From the NCBI GenBank assembly GCA_002336895.1, contig DDFC01000025.1:124001-188000 (forward strand): a stretch of DNA of 64,000 bases. Direction: 5' to 3'. Below the pieces are notes generated by a model. The model ran no database searches, was not told the origin of the DNA, and saw only the letters and a list, made by a program, of their open reading frames with translations. Source of the stretch: Verrucomicrobiaceae bacterium UBA1938 (lineage in GTDB: Bacteria > Verrucomicrobiota > Verrucomicrobiia > Verrucomicrobiales > Verrucomicrobiaceae). Position 1 is the stretch's first letter. Each line of letters begins with the position of its first letter. The position numbers and the translations under genes were made by a program. This document shows positions 17,375 to 26,012 of this stretch, in pieces.

Positions 17375-19585
17375 ATGTTCGCGAAAACCACACTCACACT
17401 GGCATTTTGCACCCTGATGGGGGCTTCGGCCCTGGCTCAACAGGTAACTCTGCCGCTGCCGCGTCTGCTCACCCTGATGCCGATGGGCGGGCAGGCGGGC
17501 ACGAATCTGGAAGTCACGATCACAGGTGAAAACACCGAGGACGTGAGCGAGCTGCTTTTCTCAACGCCGAAGATCACAGCAAAGGCGGTGGCGGGTGCTG
17601 CGAACAAGTTTGCCGTGAGCATTGCCGCTGATGCACCCGCAGGTGTTTATGACGCCCGGGTGATTTCGCGGCTGGGGGTGTCCTCGGCGCGTGCTTTCTC
17701 CGTGGGCAAGCTGCCAGAGGTGACGCGTGCGAAGGCGAACAACACCGTGGAGACTGCAATGCCGCTGCCCGTGGGCACGATCTGCAATGCCACGATGACC
17801 AAGCGAGCTGTGGATTTTTACTCCTTCCAAGGTGCGAAGGGCAAGCGCGTGGCGGTGGATTGTGCTGCTATCGGAATCGACTCGCGTCTCACTCCTGTGC
17901 TGATCCTGGCCGATGCGAAGGGGGGAGACCTGAAGGTGAACCGCACTGGGGGTGTCATCGACTTCACCCCGCCTGCGGACGGGACTTATGTGATCAAAGT
18001 CAGTGACCTGACTTATCAAGGGGGCGAGCGCTTCTTCTACCGCCTGGCCTTGCAGGAAGTGGCGGGCAGCGGCCCTGCACCACGCCAGCCGCAGACCCAG
18101 ACGGTGAGCGCCATGTCCTGGCCGCCAGCCGGGCTGGCCGAGGCAGCCAAGATGCACGAAACTGAGCCAAACAACAAACCAGCAGAAGCACTGAAAATCA
18201 CGCTGCCATGCGACATCGCGGGCTCGTTTTACCCTGCGGCTGATGTGGACACCTATGAGTTCACCGCCAAGAAAGGCGATGTCTGGTGGGTGGAGGTGGC
18301 CTCTGAGCGCCTGGGGCTGAACACAGATCCTTTTGTGCTGGTGCAGCAGGTGAAAAAGGATGGCGACAAAGAGAAGATGGCTGATGTGGCCGAGCTGTAT
18401 GACATTGCCCCCCCGATGAAGGTCACCAGCAATGGCTACTCGTACGATGGCCCTCCTTATGACGCGGGATCGCCGGATGTGAATGGCAAGTTTGAGGTGA
18501 AAGAGGACGGCACATATCGTCTTCAGATCCGCGATTTGTTCGGCGGCACGCGCAGCGATGCGAACAACATCTATCGACTCATCGTTCGCCAGGCCGTGCC
18601 TGATTTCTCCCTGGCCGCTTGGGCTGTGCACATGACCCTGCGCAACGGCGACCGTGCCGCGCTCTCCAAGCCCATGGCGCTGCGTGCAGGCGAGACGCGT
18701 GCATTTGAGGTAGTGGTGCAGCGCCGTGACGGCTTTGACGGTGAGATTGAAATCGCCATGGAAAATCTGCCGCCCGGAGTGAGTGCTACGGGGCTGAAAA
18801 TCGCCAAGGGGAAGCCCTACGGGCATCTGATTCTCACGGCATCAAGCGATGCCAAGCATGGCTTTTCGCTGGCGAAGATCGTGGGCAAAGCGACGATCAA
18901 TGGCACCCCTGTGACGCGCCCCGTACGGATGGCGAGCATGGAGTGGCCGGTAAAGGATGCGAAGGGGGAGATTCCCGCGCCGCGTCTCATGGCCGATGTG
19001 CCTGTTTCTGTGAGCGACTCCGAGCAGGCACCGCTGACGATCGCGCCTGCGGAGAACAAGGTTTTCGTGGCGACGGCGGGCGACAAGCTCAAGATCCCGC
19101 TCAAGCTCACCTGGCGTGATGAGTTTAATGGGGCGTCGATCAAGGTGAAGGCCTATGGAGATGGCTTCAGCGCCATCAAGGAGTTCGACATTCCACTCAA
19201 GGCCGCCACGTATGAGGCTGTGATCGATCTGGCAGCGCTGAAGGTCGTGCCCGGAGACTACACCTTTGCTTTTCAGAGCCTCGGAATCTGCAAGTACCGC
19301 TATAATCCCGCCGCTGTGCCGCTGGCGGAGGCCGAGCAGAAGAAGGCCGCCCAAATGGCCGAGGCTGCTGCGGCAGAGGCTAAAAAGATCGCCGCCACCG
19401 ATGCTGAGGCCGCTAAGAAAGCAGCGGAAAAGCAAAAGCAGGCCGAGGCTGCCATGGCCGCCGCCAGCAGCCGGATGAAAGCCGTGAGCACAGCAGCGTC
19501 TCCGACCGACACAGTCGAGATCCTGATTTCTGAACCGATTCGTGTTTCCATCAAACCGGCAGCAGCCACCACCGCGAGCAAGTGA
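17375..19585 (+). CDS. Secreted PPC-domain protein with alanine/lysine-rich coiled-coil end
   Basis: The protein has 736 residues, starts 4 bases after the DUF1549 stop, and has a signal peptide (LTLAFCTLMGASALA). Two pre-peptidase C-terminal type beta domains are visible: one near 150-225 (VDFYSFQGAKGKRVAVDC, then YVIKVSDLTYQGGERFFYRL) and one near 265-405 (ETEPNNKPAEALKI, then YRLQIRDLFGGTRSD). Further Ig-like beta sheets follow. Residues about 650-703 are almost only Ala, Glu, Lys and Gln and should form a coiled coil. No protease domain is visible. Proteins of this type are commonly encoded next to DUF1549 and DUF1501 genes in this phylum. Confidence 0.8.
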   Translation: MFAKTTLTLAFCTLMGASALAQQVTLPLPRLLTLMPMGGQAGTNLEVTITGENTEDVSELLFSTPKITAKAVAGAANKFAVSIAADAPAGVYDARVISRLGVSSARAFSVGKLPEVTRAKANNTVETAMPLPVGTICNATMTKRAVDFYSFQGAKGKRVAVDCAAIGIDSRLTPVLILADAKGGDLKVNRTGGVIDFTPPADGTYVIKVSDLTYQGGERFFYRLALQEVAGSGPAPRQPQTQTVSAMSWPPAGLAEAAKMHETEPNNKPAEALKITLPCDIAGSFYPAADVDTYEFTAKKGDVWWVEVASERLGLNTDPFVLVQQVKKDGDKEKMADVAELYDIAPPMKVTSNGYSYDGPPYDAGSPDVNGKFEVKEDGTYRLQIRDLFGGTRSDANNIYRLIVRQAVPDFSLAAWAVHMTLRNGDRAALSKPMALRAGETRAFEVVVQRRDGFDGEIEIAMENLPPGVSATGLKIAKGKPYGHLILTASSDAKHGFSLAKIVGKATINGTPVTRPVRMASMEWPVKDAKGEIPAPRLMADVPVSVSDSEQAPLTIAPAENKVFVATAGDKLKIPLKLTWRDEFNGASIKVKAYGDGFSAIKEFDIPLKAATYEAVIDLAALKVVPGDYTFAFQSLGICKYRYNPAAVPLAEAEQKKAAQMAEAAAAEAKKIAATDAEAAKKAAEKQKQAEAAMAAASSRMKAVSTAASPTDTVEILISEPIRVSIKPAAATTASK

Positions 19586-21870
19586 TGAAAGCGTCTCTTC
19601 TACTGCTTCTCAGCAGCCTCTCCACTGCCGCACTGGCTGCGGAGGAGCTGGACTACTACCGGGATGTCTATCCCTTCCTGAAGGCAAACTGCATTTCCTG
19701 CCACAACAAGACGACTGCAAAGGCGGATCTGAACATGGAGACGCCGGAGCTGATGATCAAAGGTGGCGAAAACGGGCCATCGATCATTCCAGGGAAAGGG
19801 GCTGAGAGCCTGATTGTGCAGGCCTCCTTGCACACGAATGACATGGAGATGCCGCCGCCGAACAACAAATCCGGCGCGGTGAATCTCATCCCCGAGCAGA
19901 TCGCCATCCTGAAGCTGTGGATTGACCAGGGGGCCAAGGGCTCGGTCATGGAGGAGCGTGCCGTGGTACTGCAGGCTTTTTCCGCCAGCATTGATCCCAT
20001 TTACACCGTGGCGCTGACCCGAGACGGGCGCTACGTGGCCTGCGGGCGGTCCAATCATATCTATGTGTATGACCTGGCCACGCGGCAGTTCATCGCGCAG
20101 CTCAGCGATCCTGCGGAGAAAAACGGTGCTGCACATCGGGCGCTGGTGCAGTCGCTGGCCTTCAGCCCGGACGGTACACGGCTGGCGAGCGGCAGCTATC
20201 GTGAGGTGAAGGTCTGGAAGCTTGACGAAGGCAAACACGCGCAGGCGGTGGAGAAATCGACGTCGGCACCAGCGAGCGCAGATTTGATCAAAAAGATCTC
20301 TGCAGCTGGCAAAGTGACCGTGCTAAACAGCGCCATGTCAGCCGATGGCAATCAGGTGGCCACGGGCTGTGCGGATGGCTCTGTGCGTGTATGGGACGCA
20401 GCCGCTGTGAAGCAACTGACCGAGCTGCGTGGCAGTGTGGCTGCAGCCAGGAAGACTGCGGAACTGGACTTGGCAATCGCGGCGCAGACGCTGGAGCAGA
20501 CTTTCCAAAAGAGCGAGATCACCCGGATCGATACGCAAGACAAGGCGCTCGACGTTCTGTTGGGCAAGGCAAAGGAGGCCATCGTGGCAATGAACAAGGC
20601 GCTGCCGGAAAAGCAGAAGGCCGTACCTCCTACCACTGAGGCCAAGACGACTGCGCAAAAAGCGGTGGATGAAGCTGCGGCTAAGGTCAAAGCACTTCCG
20701 GCTGACAAGCCAGATGCTGCTCTTGAAAAACAACTCAAAGACGCGCAGGACAAGCTGATCACCGCCAAGATGACTGAGGTGTCTGCGCTGGCCGCCGTCT
20801 CGGCTGCGCAGAGCAATGTCAAGGATGCGGAGGAGGATATGAAGCGCATCACCGATGCCAAGGCCGTGAATGCCAAGGCTGTGGAGGCGGCGAACAAGGC
20901 CATCGCTGCTGCGAAGGCGCTTCAGGACAAGGCTGCAGCTGAACTGGCCGAGCTGAAGAAAACGGTGGCTGCTGCCACGGTCAAGCCGGCTGCAGTGTCG
21001 TTTTCTGCCGATGCTCGCCGTGTGGCGGGCTTCTTTGAGGATGGCACTCTGCGGGTATGGGCCACCGCCTCTGGGCTGCCCATCGAGGAAAGCTCAGGAA
21101 GCCTGGCTGTCACTGGAATCACGGCATCATCCGATGGGTCGTTTGCAGCCACGAAAACGCTCATTCAGTCTGCTGGCAGCTCCTCACGCTGGACGCTGGA
21201 GCGCAAGCTGGATGAGAAGGGGCTTTTTGCGGATCGCGTGAATGCGGTACGCTTCAGTCCGGATGGAAAGACGTTGGCCACGGGTGGCGGAGAATTGTCA
21301 CGCAGCGGCGACATCATCTTTTTTGATGCAGCGAGCGGGAAGGTCACACAGACCTGGAAAGAGAAACACAGCGACACCGTGCTCTGCCTGGACTACTCAC
21401 CTGATGGAAAACGGCTCGCCTCGGGGGCTGCGGATAAAATTGCGCGAGTCACAGAGGTGGCCACGGGCAAGCAGCTGAATCTTTTTGAGGGACACACGCA
21501 TCATGTGACGAGCATCGCCTATCGCAGCGATGGACGGGTGCTGGCCACCGCAGGTGCGGATGGTACTGTGGTGACGTGGGACATGATCATTGGAGAGCGG
21601 AAGAGGAAGATCGAGGGCTGGACCAAGGAAGTGACCTCTCTGCAATTCATCGGGGCCACGAACCAGCTCGTGACCTCCGCCGGAGACAACCGCATTCGCA
21701 TTGTGACGGACGACGGCACCGAGGTGCGCTCCATCGCCGATCTTCCCGACTACATGCAGGCCGCCGTTTCTGTGCCGAATGGCAGCACCTTCATCGGCGG
21801 CGGTGAAGACAGCATCCTGCGTGTCTGGGATGGTGCTGGCAAGGAGCTGGCCGTGTTTGGCTCCAAGTAA
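19585..21870 (+). CDS. Secreted c-type cytochrome-like and WD40-repeat protein with inserted coiled coil
   Basis: Stop and start overlap as TGATG (stop 19583-19585, ATG 19585-19587), so translation is coupled to the PPC gene; a GTG at 19582 is an alternative start. The 761-residue product has a signal peptide, a planctomycete cytochrome C domain with CISCH in LKANCISCHNKTTAKADL, and WD40 repeats at about 130-280 and 470-760. The repeats are interrupted by about 180 residues of Ala/Lys/Glu-rich coiled coil (about 285-465). The propeller motifs include VRVWDAAAVKQL and LRVWDGAGKELAVFG. It is probably a periplasmic scaffold; electron transfer by the CxxCH site is possible but unproven. Confidence 0.85.
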   Translation: MKASLLLLLSSLSTAALAAEELDYYRDVYPFLKANCISCHNKTTAKADLNMETPELMIKGGENGPSIIPGKGAESLIVQASLHTNDMEMPPPNNKSGAVNLIPEQIAILKLWIDQGAKGSVMEERAVVLQAFSASIDPIYTVALTRDGRYVACGRSNHIYVYDLATRQFIAQLSDPAEKNGAAHRALVQSLAFSPDGTRLASGSYREVKVWKLDEGKHAQAVEKSTSAPASADLIKKISAAGKVTVLNSAMSADGNQVATGCADGSVRVWDAAAVKQLTELRGSVAAARKTAELDLAIAAQTLEQTFQKSEITRIDTQDKALDVLLGKAKEAIVAMNKALPEKQKAVPPTTEAKTTAQKAVDEAAAKVKALPADKPDAALEKQLKDAQDKLITAKMTEVSALAAVSAAQSNVKDAEEDMKRITDAKAVNAKAVEAANKAIAAAKALQDKAAAELAELKKTVAAATVKPAAVSFSADARRVAGFFEDGTLRVWATASGLPIEESSGSLAVTGITASSDGSFAATKTLIQSAGSSSRWTLERKLDEKGLFADRVNAVRFSPDGKTLATGGGELSRSGDIIFFDAASGKVTQTWKEKHSDTVLCLDYSPDGKRLASGAADKIARVTEVATGKQLNLFEGHTHHVTSIAYRSDGRVLATAGADGTVVTWDMIIGERKRKIEGWTKEVTSLQFIGATNQLVTSAGDNRIRIVTDDGTEVRSIADLPDYMQAAVSVPNGSTFIGGGEDSILRVWDGAGKELAVFGSK

Positions 21871-21916
21871 ACCGACAGCAAAGTTCAAGTTTCAACCCTC
21901 AGCCTGCTTTTCCCTT

Positions 21917-23341
21917 ATGTCCTCCATCATCCAGCCTCCTTCACTTGTGCGCTGTGCCGGCCCGTTGTCACGGCGTGGCTTCATGCAGTTTGGCCTGGCA
22001 GGCATGGCCACGCTGAGCTGGCCCGGTCTGCTGAAGCTGCGCGCTGAAAACGCGGCCAAGCCGAAAGGGGAGCGCAAATCCATCATCATGGTCTGGCTGC
22101 CGGGCGGGCAGTCCCACATCGACACCTATGATCCGAAGCCGGACGCCAGCAGCGAGTATCGCGGGCCGTTCAAGACGATCAGCACCAAGGTTCCAGGCAC
22201 GATCTTCACGGAGATGCTGCCGATGAACGCCAAGATCGCGGACAAGTTCACCATCGTGCGCTCCATGCATCAAACGGCCGGGGGGCATCCGGCAGGGACG
22301 ATGCAGATGTTTTCCGGTGACAGCGACACACGCGACAAGCCCAAGCCGCGCCTGCCAGACTGGATGTCCGTGGCGCACTACCTGAGAGCCAAGGAGGGAG
22401 GGCGCTCGAATCCGCTGCCGAACTACATCGGCGTGCCTGCTGCATCCCCTGAGTATTCCAGCCCTGCGTATCTGGGAGATGCATTTGCCCCCTTTGCCGT
22501 GAGCGATGATCCGAACCGCCCGAACTTCCAGGTGCCGAATATTGGTCTCTCGGATGATTCGGAAACCCGCCGTCTGAGCGACCGCATCGCGCTGCGCAAG
22601 AGCCTGGACAAGCTGGAGCGCGCGTTTGACCGGGAAGGGGAGCTGGGTGCACTGGATGAATTTGAAGCGCAGGCGGCCACTTTGCTGACCAATCCGCACA
22701 CAAGAGACGCCTTTGATCTGAGCAAGGAAGATGCCGCGACACGTGATCGCTATGGGCGCAACCGCTGGGGGCAGCAACTGCTGCTGGCGCGCCGTCTTGT
22801 GGAGTCTGGTGTGGAGATCATTACCAGCAGCCTCAGCGGCCCCCTGTGCGGACGTGTAAACAACTGGGACGACCACGCGGTGAACCAGCATCAGTTTGAA
22901 GCGCTGCGCTTCCGCATGCCCACCTATGACCGTGCGGTCTCCGCGCTCATCGAGGATATCTATGCCCGGGGGCTGGACAAGCGTGTGCTGGTGATCGTGA
23001 CCGGCGAGTTTGGCCGCACACCGAAGATCAGCTTTGACCGCAGCACCGGCGCAGGCGATGCCAGCGGACCTACCGGGACGCTGCAGCCCGGACGCGACCA
23101 CTGGCCGCGTGCTTTCACCAATGTCTGGGCTGGTGGTGGCATCCAGACAGGAGGCGTCATCGGAGCAACCGACAAGCGTGGCGAAGACGTCGTGGAGCGC
23201 CCGTGCAACGCGAGCGACTTCCTCGCCACCATCTATCACCATCTGGGTATTGACTACTCCAAAGTCACGATTGACGACCTGAATGGCCGCCCCGTTCATA
23301 TTGTGGAAAATGGCAGGCCGATTGCTGAGCTGATTGCTTGA
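21917..23341 (+). CDS. DUF1501 protein exported by the Tat pathway
   Basis: The protein has 474 residues. I start at the ATG at 21917 because the 138 bases upstream in the same frame overlap the previous gene and read as non-protein. The twin-arginine motif SRRGFMQFG at 18-26 is followed by a hydrophobic stretch, so export of a folded protein is expected. The body shows the DUF1501 alkaline-phosphatase-like fold: SIIMVWLPGGQSHIDTYDPK at the N-terminus and VIVTGEFGRTPKI with GRDHWPRAFTNVWAGGGI near the C-terminus. DUF1501 is the regular partner of DUF1549/DUF1553 proteins. The reaction is unknown. Confidence 0.88.
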   Translation: MSSIIQPPSLVRCAGPLSRRGFMQFGLAGMATLSWPGLLKLRAENAAKPKGERKSIIMVWLPGGQSHIDTYDPKPDASSEYRGPFKTISTKVPGTIFTEMLPMNAKIADKFTIVRSMHQTAGGHPAGTMQMFSGDSDTRDKPKPRLPDWMSVAHYLRAKEGGRSNPLPNYIGVPAASPEYSSPAYLGDAFAPFAVSDDPNRPNFQVPNIGLSDDSETRRLSDRIALRKSLDKLERAFDREGELGALDEFEAQAATLLTNPHTRDAFDLSKEDAATRDRYGRNRWGQQLLLARRLVESGVEIITSSLSGPLCGRVNNWDDHAVNQHQFEALRFRMPTYDRAVSALIEDIYARGLDKRVLVIVTGEFGRTPKISFDRSTGAGDASGPTGTLQPGRDHWPRAFTNVWAGGGIQTGGVIGATDKRGEDVVERPCNASDFLATIYHHLGIDYSKVTIDDLNGRPVHIVENGRPIAELIA

Positions 23342-23375
23342 TGATTTGCGGCATCTGAGAACGTAGAAGAGTGTC

Positions 23376-24749
23376 ATGCACTTCCGTCCGGCTCTTCTTG
23401 CAGTCGTCAGCATCATGTCTTTCAGCGCTCATGCGCAGGAAGTCATGGATGGAAGGTTTGCCGTCGTCTCCAATTTGAAGGCTGGCGCGGCCAAGGTGGA
23501 CATCACGCCGCCCGATGCAGCGGTGACCAAAGTTGTCGGGCATGTGCGTCAGGTAAGTGGTGTGCGTGATCCGCTGCGTGCCGGGGTTTTGATCCTGGAT
23601 GATGGTGAAACAAAGGCCGCCATTGTCACGCTGGACACCATCGGTGCGTGGGACGACATGGTGAAAGATGCGCGTGCGCGGATCGAGGCAGAGGCTGGAG
23701 TTCCTGCCGCGAACATCCTTGTCTCGGCCTCGCACAACCACTCCGGGCCTGGATACATCGAAAACGTGCGGTGGGCGGCTGATTTGATCAACAAGCTGGG
23801 GGCAGCAGCCAAGGAGGCTGCCGCCAGCGTGAGGACGGTGAGCGTTGGCTATGCAGAAGACCGCATCAGTTTTGGCATCAACCGCCGGAAAACGTACGAT
23901 GGCCGTGCGGTGGTGAGCCTGAATCCCGACGGTCCCAACGACCCGCGTGTGAAGGTGCTGCGGTTTGATGACGGCAGCACGCTGACACCGCTGGCGGTCA
24001 TCATGCATGCGGTGTGTCATCCGTGCTTTTTCACCTGGGGCGACAAGGGCTCCCAGCCGTACCCGAAAGGATATCCCAAGATGAGTGCGGACTTTCCTGG
24101 GGAGGCTCAGACATTTGTCGAGATGTGCTACGCGCAGAAGACCAGCGCACTTTTCATGCAAGGCTGTGCCGGAGACATCCGACCCAATCTGCCTGGGTAT
24201 CCGTATCGCTGTGCAGATGAGTCGGACATTCAGTGGGCGGGGCGCGATCTAGGAGGGGCGGTGGCGCGTGCGGCTTCTTTTAGCGTGACGCGCGAGCAGT
24301 TGCGCAAGCGAGAGACGTTTTACCCGATCCGCGTGGCCAGTGAGGTGGTGGAACTACCGGGCAAAGAACAACCGGTGCGTGCTGAACTGATGGCGATGAA
24401 GATCGGCCCTTTTCTTCTGCTCACCATGCCTGGCGAGCCGATGGTGGAATATGGGTTCAAGCTGGAACAATCCATCGCAAACCGGGCCACGCCCATCATC
24501 ATCGGCTACGCGAACGGGAACATTGGCTACATTGCCACTGAAGAGTCTCATAAGTTTGGAGGTTACGAGCCGAATCTCTCCAAGCTCAAACCGGAGGCGG
24601 AAGCGATCATCCTAAGGAAGCTCGGAGCACTGGCTGACCGAGTCGTTGGAGATGTGTTTGCGAGCTTCTCGAAACACCCCAAGGATATGCAAAAGCGAGA
24701 GGCCGAGGAGAAGGCCCGGCTGCAGCCCTCACCAACGGCGAAACCCTGA
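23376..24749 (+). CDS. Neutral/alkaline ceramidase-like secreted protein (first stand-alone copy)
   Basis: The protein has 457 residues with a signal peptide (LLAVVSIMSFSAHA). Features of the neutral ceramidase N-terminal domain are KVDITPPDAAV, the metal motif SASHNHSGPGY (H120, H122) and the second histidine region VIMHAVCHPCFF. The segment corresponding to the ceramidase nucleophile reads CAGDIRPN, with Arg269 where Ser is expected. The late IGYANGNIGYIATEES motif also fits the family. It lies 34 bases after the DUF1501 gene in the same run. It is probably a metal-dependent amidase or lipid-binding protein, with true ceramidase activity questionable. Confidence 0.82.
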   Translation: MHFRPALLAVVSIMSFSAHAQEVMDGRFAVVSNLKAGAAKVDITPPDAAVTKVVGHVRQVSGVRDPLRAGVLILDDGETKAAIVTLDTIGAWDDMVKDARARIEAEAGVPAANILVSASHNHSGPGYIENVRWAADLINKLGAAAKEAAASVRTVSVGYAEDRISFGINRRKTYDGRAVVSLNPDGPNDPRVKVLRFDDGSTLTPLAVIMHAVCHPCFFTWGDKGSQPYPKGYPKMSADFPGEAQTFVEMCYAQKTSALFMQGCAGDIRPNLPGYPYRCADESDIQWAGRDLGGAVARAASFSVTREQLRKRETFYPIRVASEVVELPGKEQPVRAELMAMKIGPFLLLTMPGEPMVEYGFKLEQSIANRATPIIIGYANGNIGYIATEESHKFGGYEPNLSKLKPEAEAIILRKLGALADRVVGDVFASFSKHPKDMQKREAEEKARLQPSPTAKP

Positions 24750-24762
24750 CCACCTTATTTTC

Positions 24763-25155
24763 ATGACTCATCCTCTCGTCTCGTATCCCCAGCTTCCCGA
24801 CACACCTACATCTCATCTGCCCTTCAGCCCCTGTGTGGTGGTGGGAGATCTGATTTTTGTTTCCGGCCAGGCATCTGTGGATCAAGCGGGGAACATCATC
24901 AGCGACAGTTTTGAAGGGGAGTTTCGCCGGAGCATTGAAAATGTGCGCAAGGTGCTGGAGGCCGCAGGCAGTGACCTCGCGCACGTGGTGCAGACGCGGA
25001 ACTATGTGCGGGATGCGGAGGATCTGCCGCTGTACAACAAGCTCTACCGCGAATACTTCCCGCAGCCGTCGCCAGCACGCACCACGATCACCAACTGTCT
25101 GCCGCCGTCTCTGCGCTATGAGGTGGAGGCCGTCGCCGTGCGCAAACCCAACTGA
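24763..25155 (+). CDS. RidA/YjgF/YER057c/UK114 family protein
   Basis: The 130-residue product starts at the ATG at 24763, 13 bases after the ceramidase-like gene; longer in-frame starts overlap that gene. Typical elements are FSPCVVVGDLIFVSGQAS, a central NVRKVLEAAGSDLAHVVQTR and the C-terminal PSPARTTITNCLPP with the conserved Arg. Canonical RidA deaminates reactive enamines and imines formed by PLP enzymes in the cytoplasm. Many paralogues have other roles, and the location in a catabolic operon suggests a pathway-specific one. Confidence 0.87.
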   Translation: MTHPLVSYPQLPDTPTSHLPFSPCVVVGDLIFVSGQASVDQAGNIISDSFEGEFRRSIENVRKVLEAAGSDLAHVVQTRNYVRDAEDLPLYNKLYREYFPQPSPARTTITNCLPPSLRYEVEAVAVRKPN

Positions 25156-25162
25156 ACTGACC

Positions 25163-26008
25163 ATGAGCAACGACGAAGCAGCGCGCCGAGCCTACTGGGC
25201 GGAGCAAATGGAGCAAGGCTATGAGATTGTGCAGAAGCTGATCAAGTTTCCGGTCAATGAATGCGGTGAACGTTTTGCCTCAATCCCTGATGCTGCGACG
25301 GCTGCGAATGTGGAGATGCTTTTTTCCACCAGCAAAATCGCCGGGGATCTGGACCGTGTTTATTTCTTGCGCGAGAGCCTGGTGCGTGACGTGATCACGA
25401 TTGGGCGCGAAATGAACAAACGCGGATGGATTCTGAAGATCGAGGATGGGTTTCGCTCCCTGGACATGCAGCGGCAGCTGGTGCGCAAGCCGTCGGTGTT
25501 TGCCGCGGTGCTGAAGAAATGCATCTGGGAGCTCGGCGGAGAGATTCCGAGCACGGAGATGATGTTTCGCCGTGCCATCGTGCTGACGGCGAACATGCCC
25601 AAAATCGGGGCGCACATGTCGGGCTCCGCCATTGATATTTCGGTGTTTCGGCGAGACGACGGCAGCGAAGTCTGGCGGGGCTATCCGTATCTTGAAATGA
25701 GCGAGTGCACGCCGATGAGGTCGCCTTTTGTCGCGCCTGAGCACGTGGCTGCGCGGCTGGAGATAGCCGCGATGATGGAAAAGCATGGCTTCATTCATTT
25801 TCCGTTCGAGTTCTGGCACTTTGATAAAGACGACGCCGGCATGCATATCCTCACGGGCAACCCCGCGCCCTGCCGGTTCGGTCCGGTGAACTGGGATCCG
25901 CGCACGAACGAGGTGACGCCTGTGCCTGATCCGCTTGCTTTGCTCAATCCGCTGCCGGTCATCGAAAAAGAAATCGCCGCCGCGTTGGGGCGGGCTCGAA
26001 ACGCTTAA
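25163..26008 (+). CDS. M15-family metallopeptidase (D-Ala-D-Ala dipeptidase-like)
   Basis: The protein has 281 residues and no signal peptide. The zinc site of the VanX/DdpX branch is complete: HMSGSAID gives H151 and D158 with HxxGxAxD spacing, and FEFWHF gives E216 and H219. DGFRSL (Arg98) matches the conserved Arg region. Members cleave D-Ala-D-Ala or related D,D- or L,D-bonds of peptidoglycan. The N-terminal 90 residues are longer than in VanX. It starts 7 bases after the RidA gene. Intracellular turnover of cell-wall peptides is plausible; no vancomycin cluster is present. Confidence 0.8.
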   Translation: MSNDEAARRAYWAEQMEQGYEIVQKLIKFPVNECGERFASIPDAATAANVEMLFSTSKIAGDLDRVYFLRESLVRDVITIGREMNKRGWILKIEDGFRSLDMQRQLVRKPSVFAAVLKKCIWELGGEIPSTEMMFRRAIVLTANMPKIGAHMSGSAIDISVFRRDDGSEVWRGYPYLEMSECTPMRSPFVAPEHVAARLEIAAMMEKHGFIHFPFEFWHFDKDDAGMHILTGNPAPCRFGPVNWDPRTNEVTPVPDPLALLNPLPVIEKEIAAALGRARNA

Positions 26009-26012
26009 TTAT

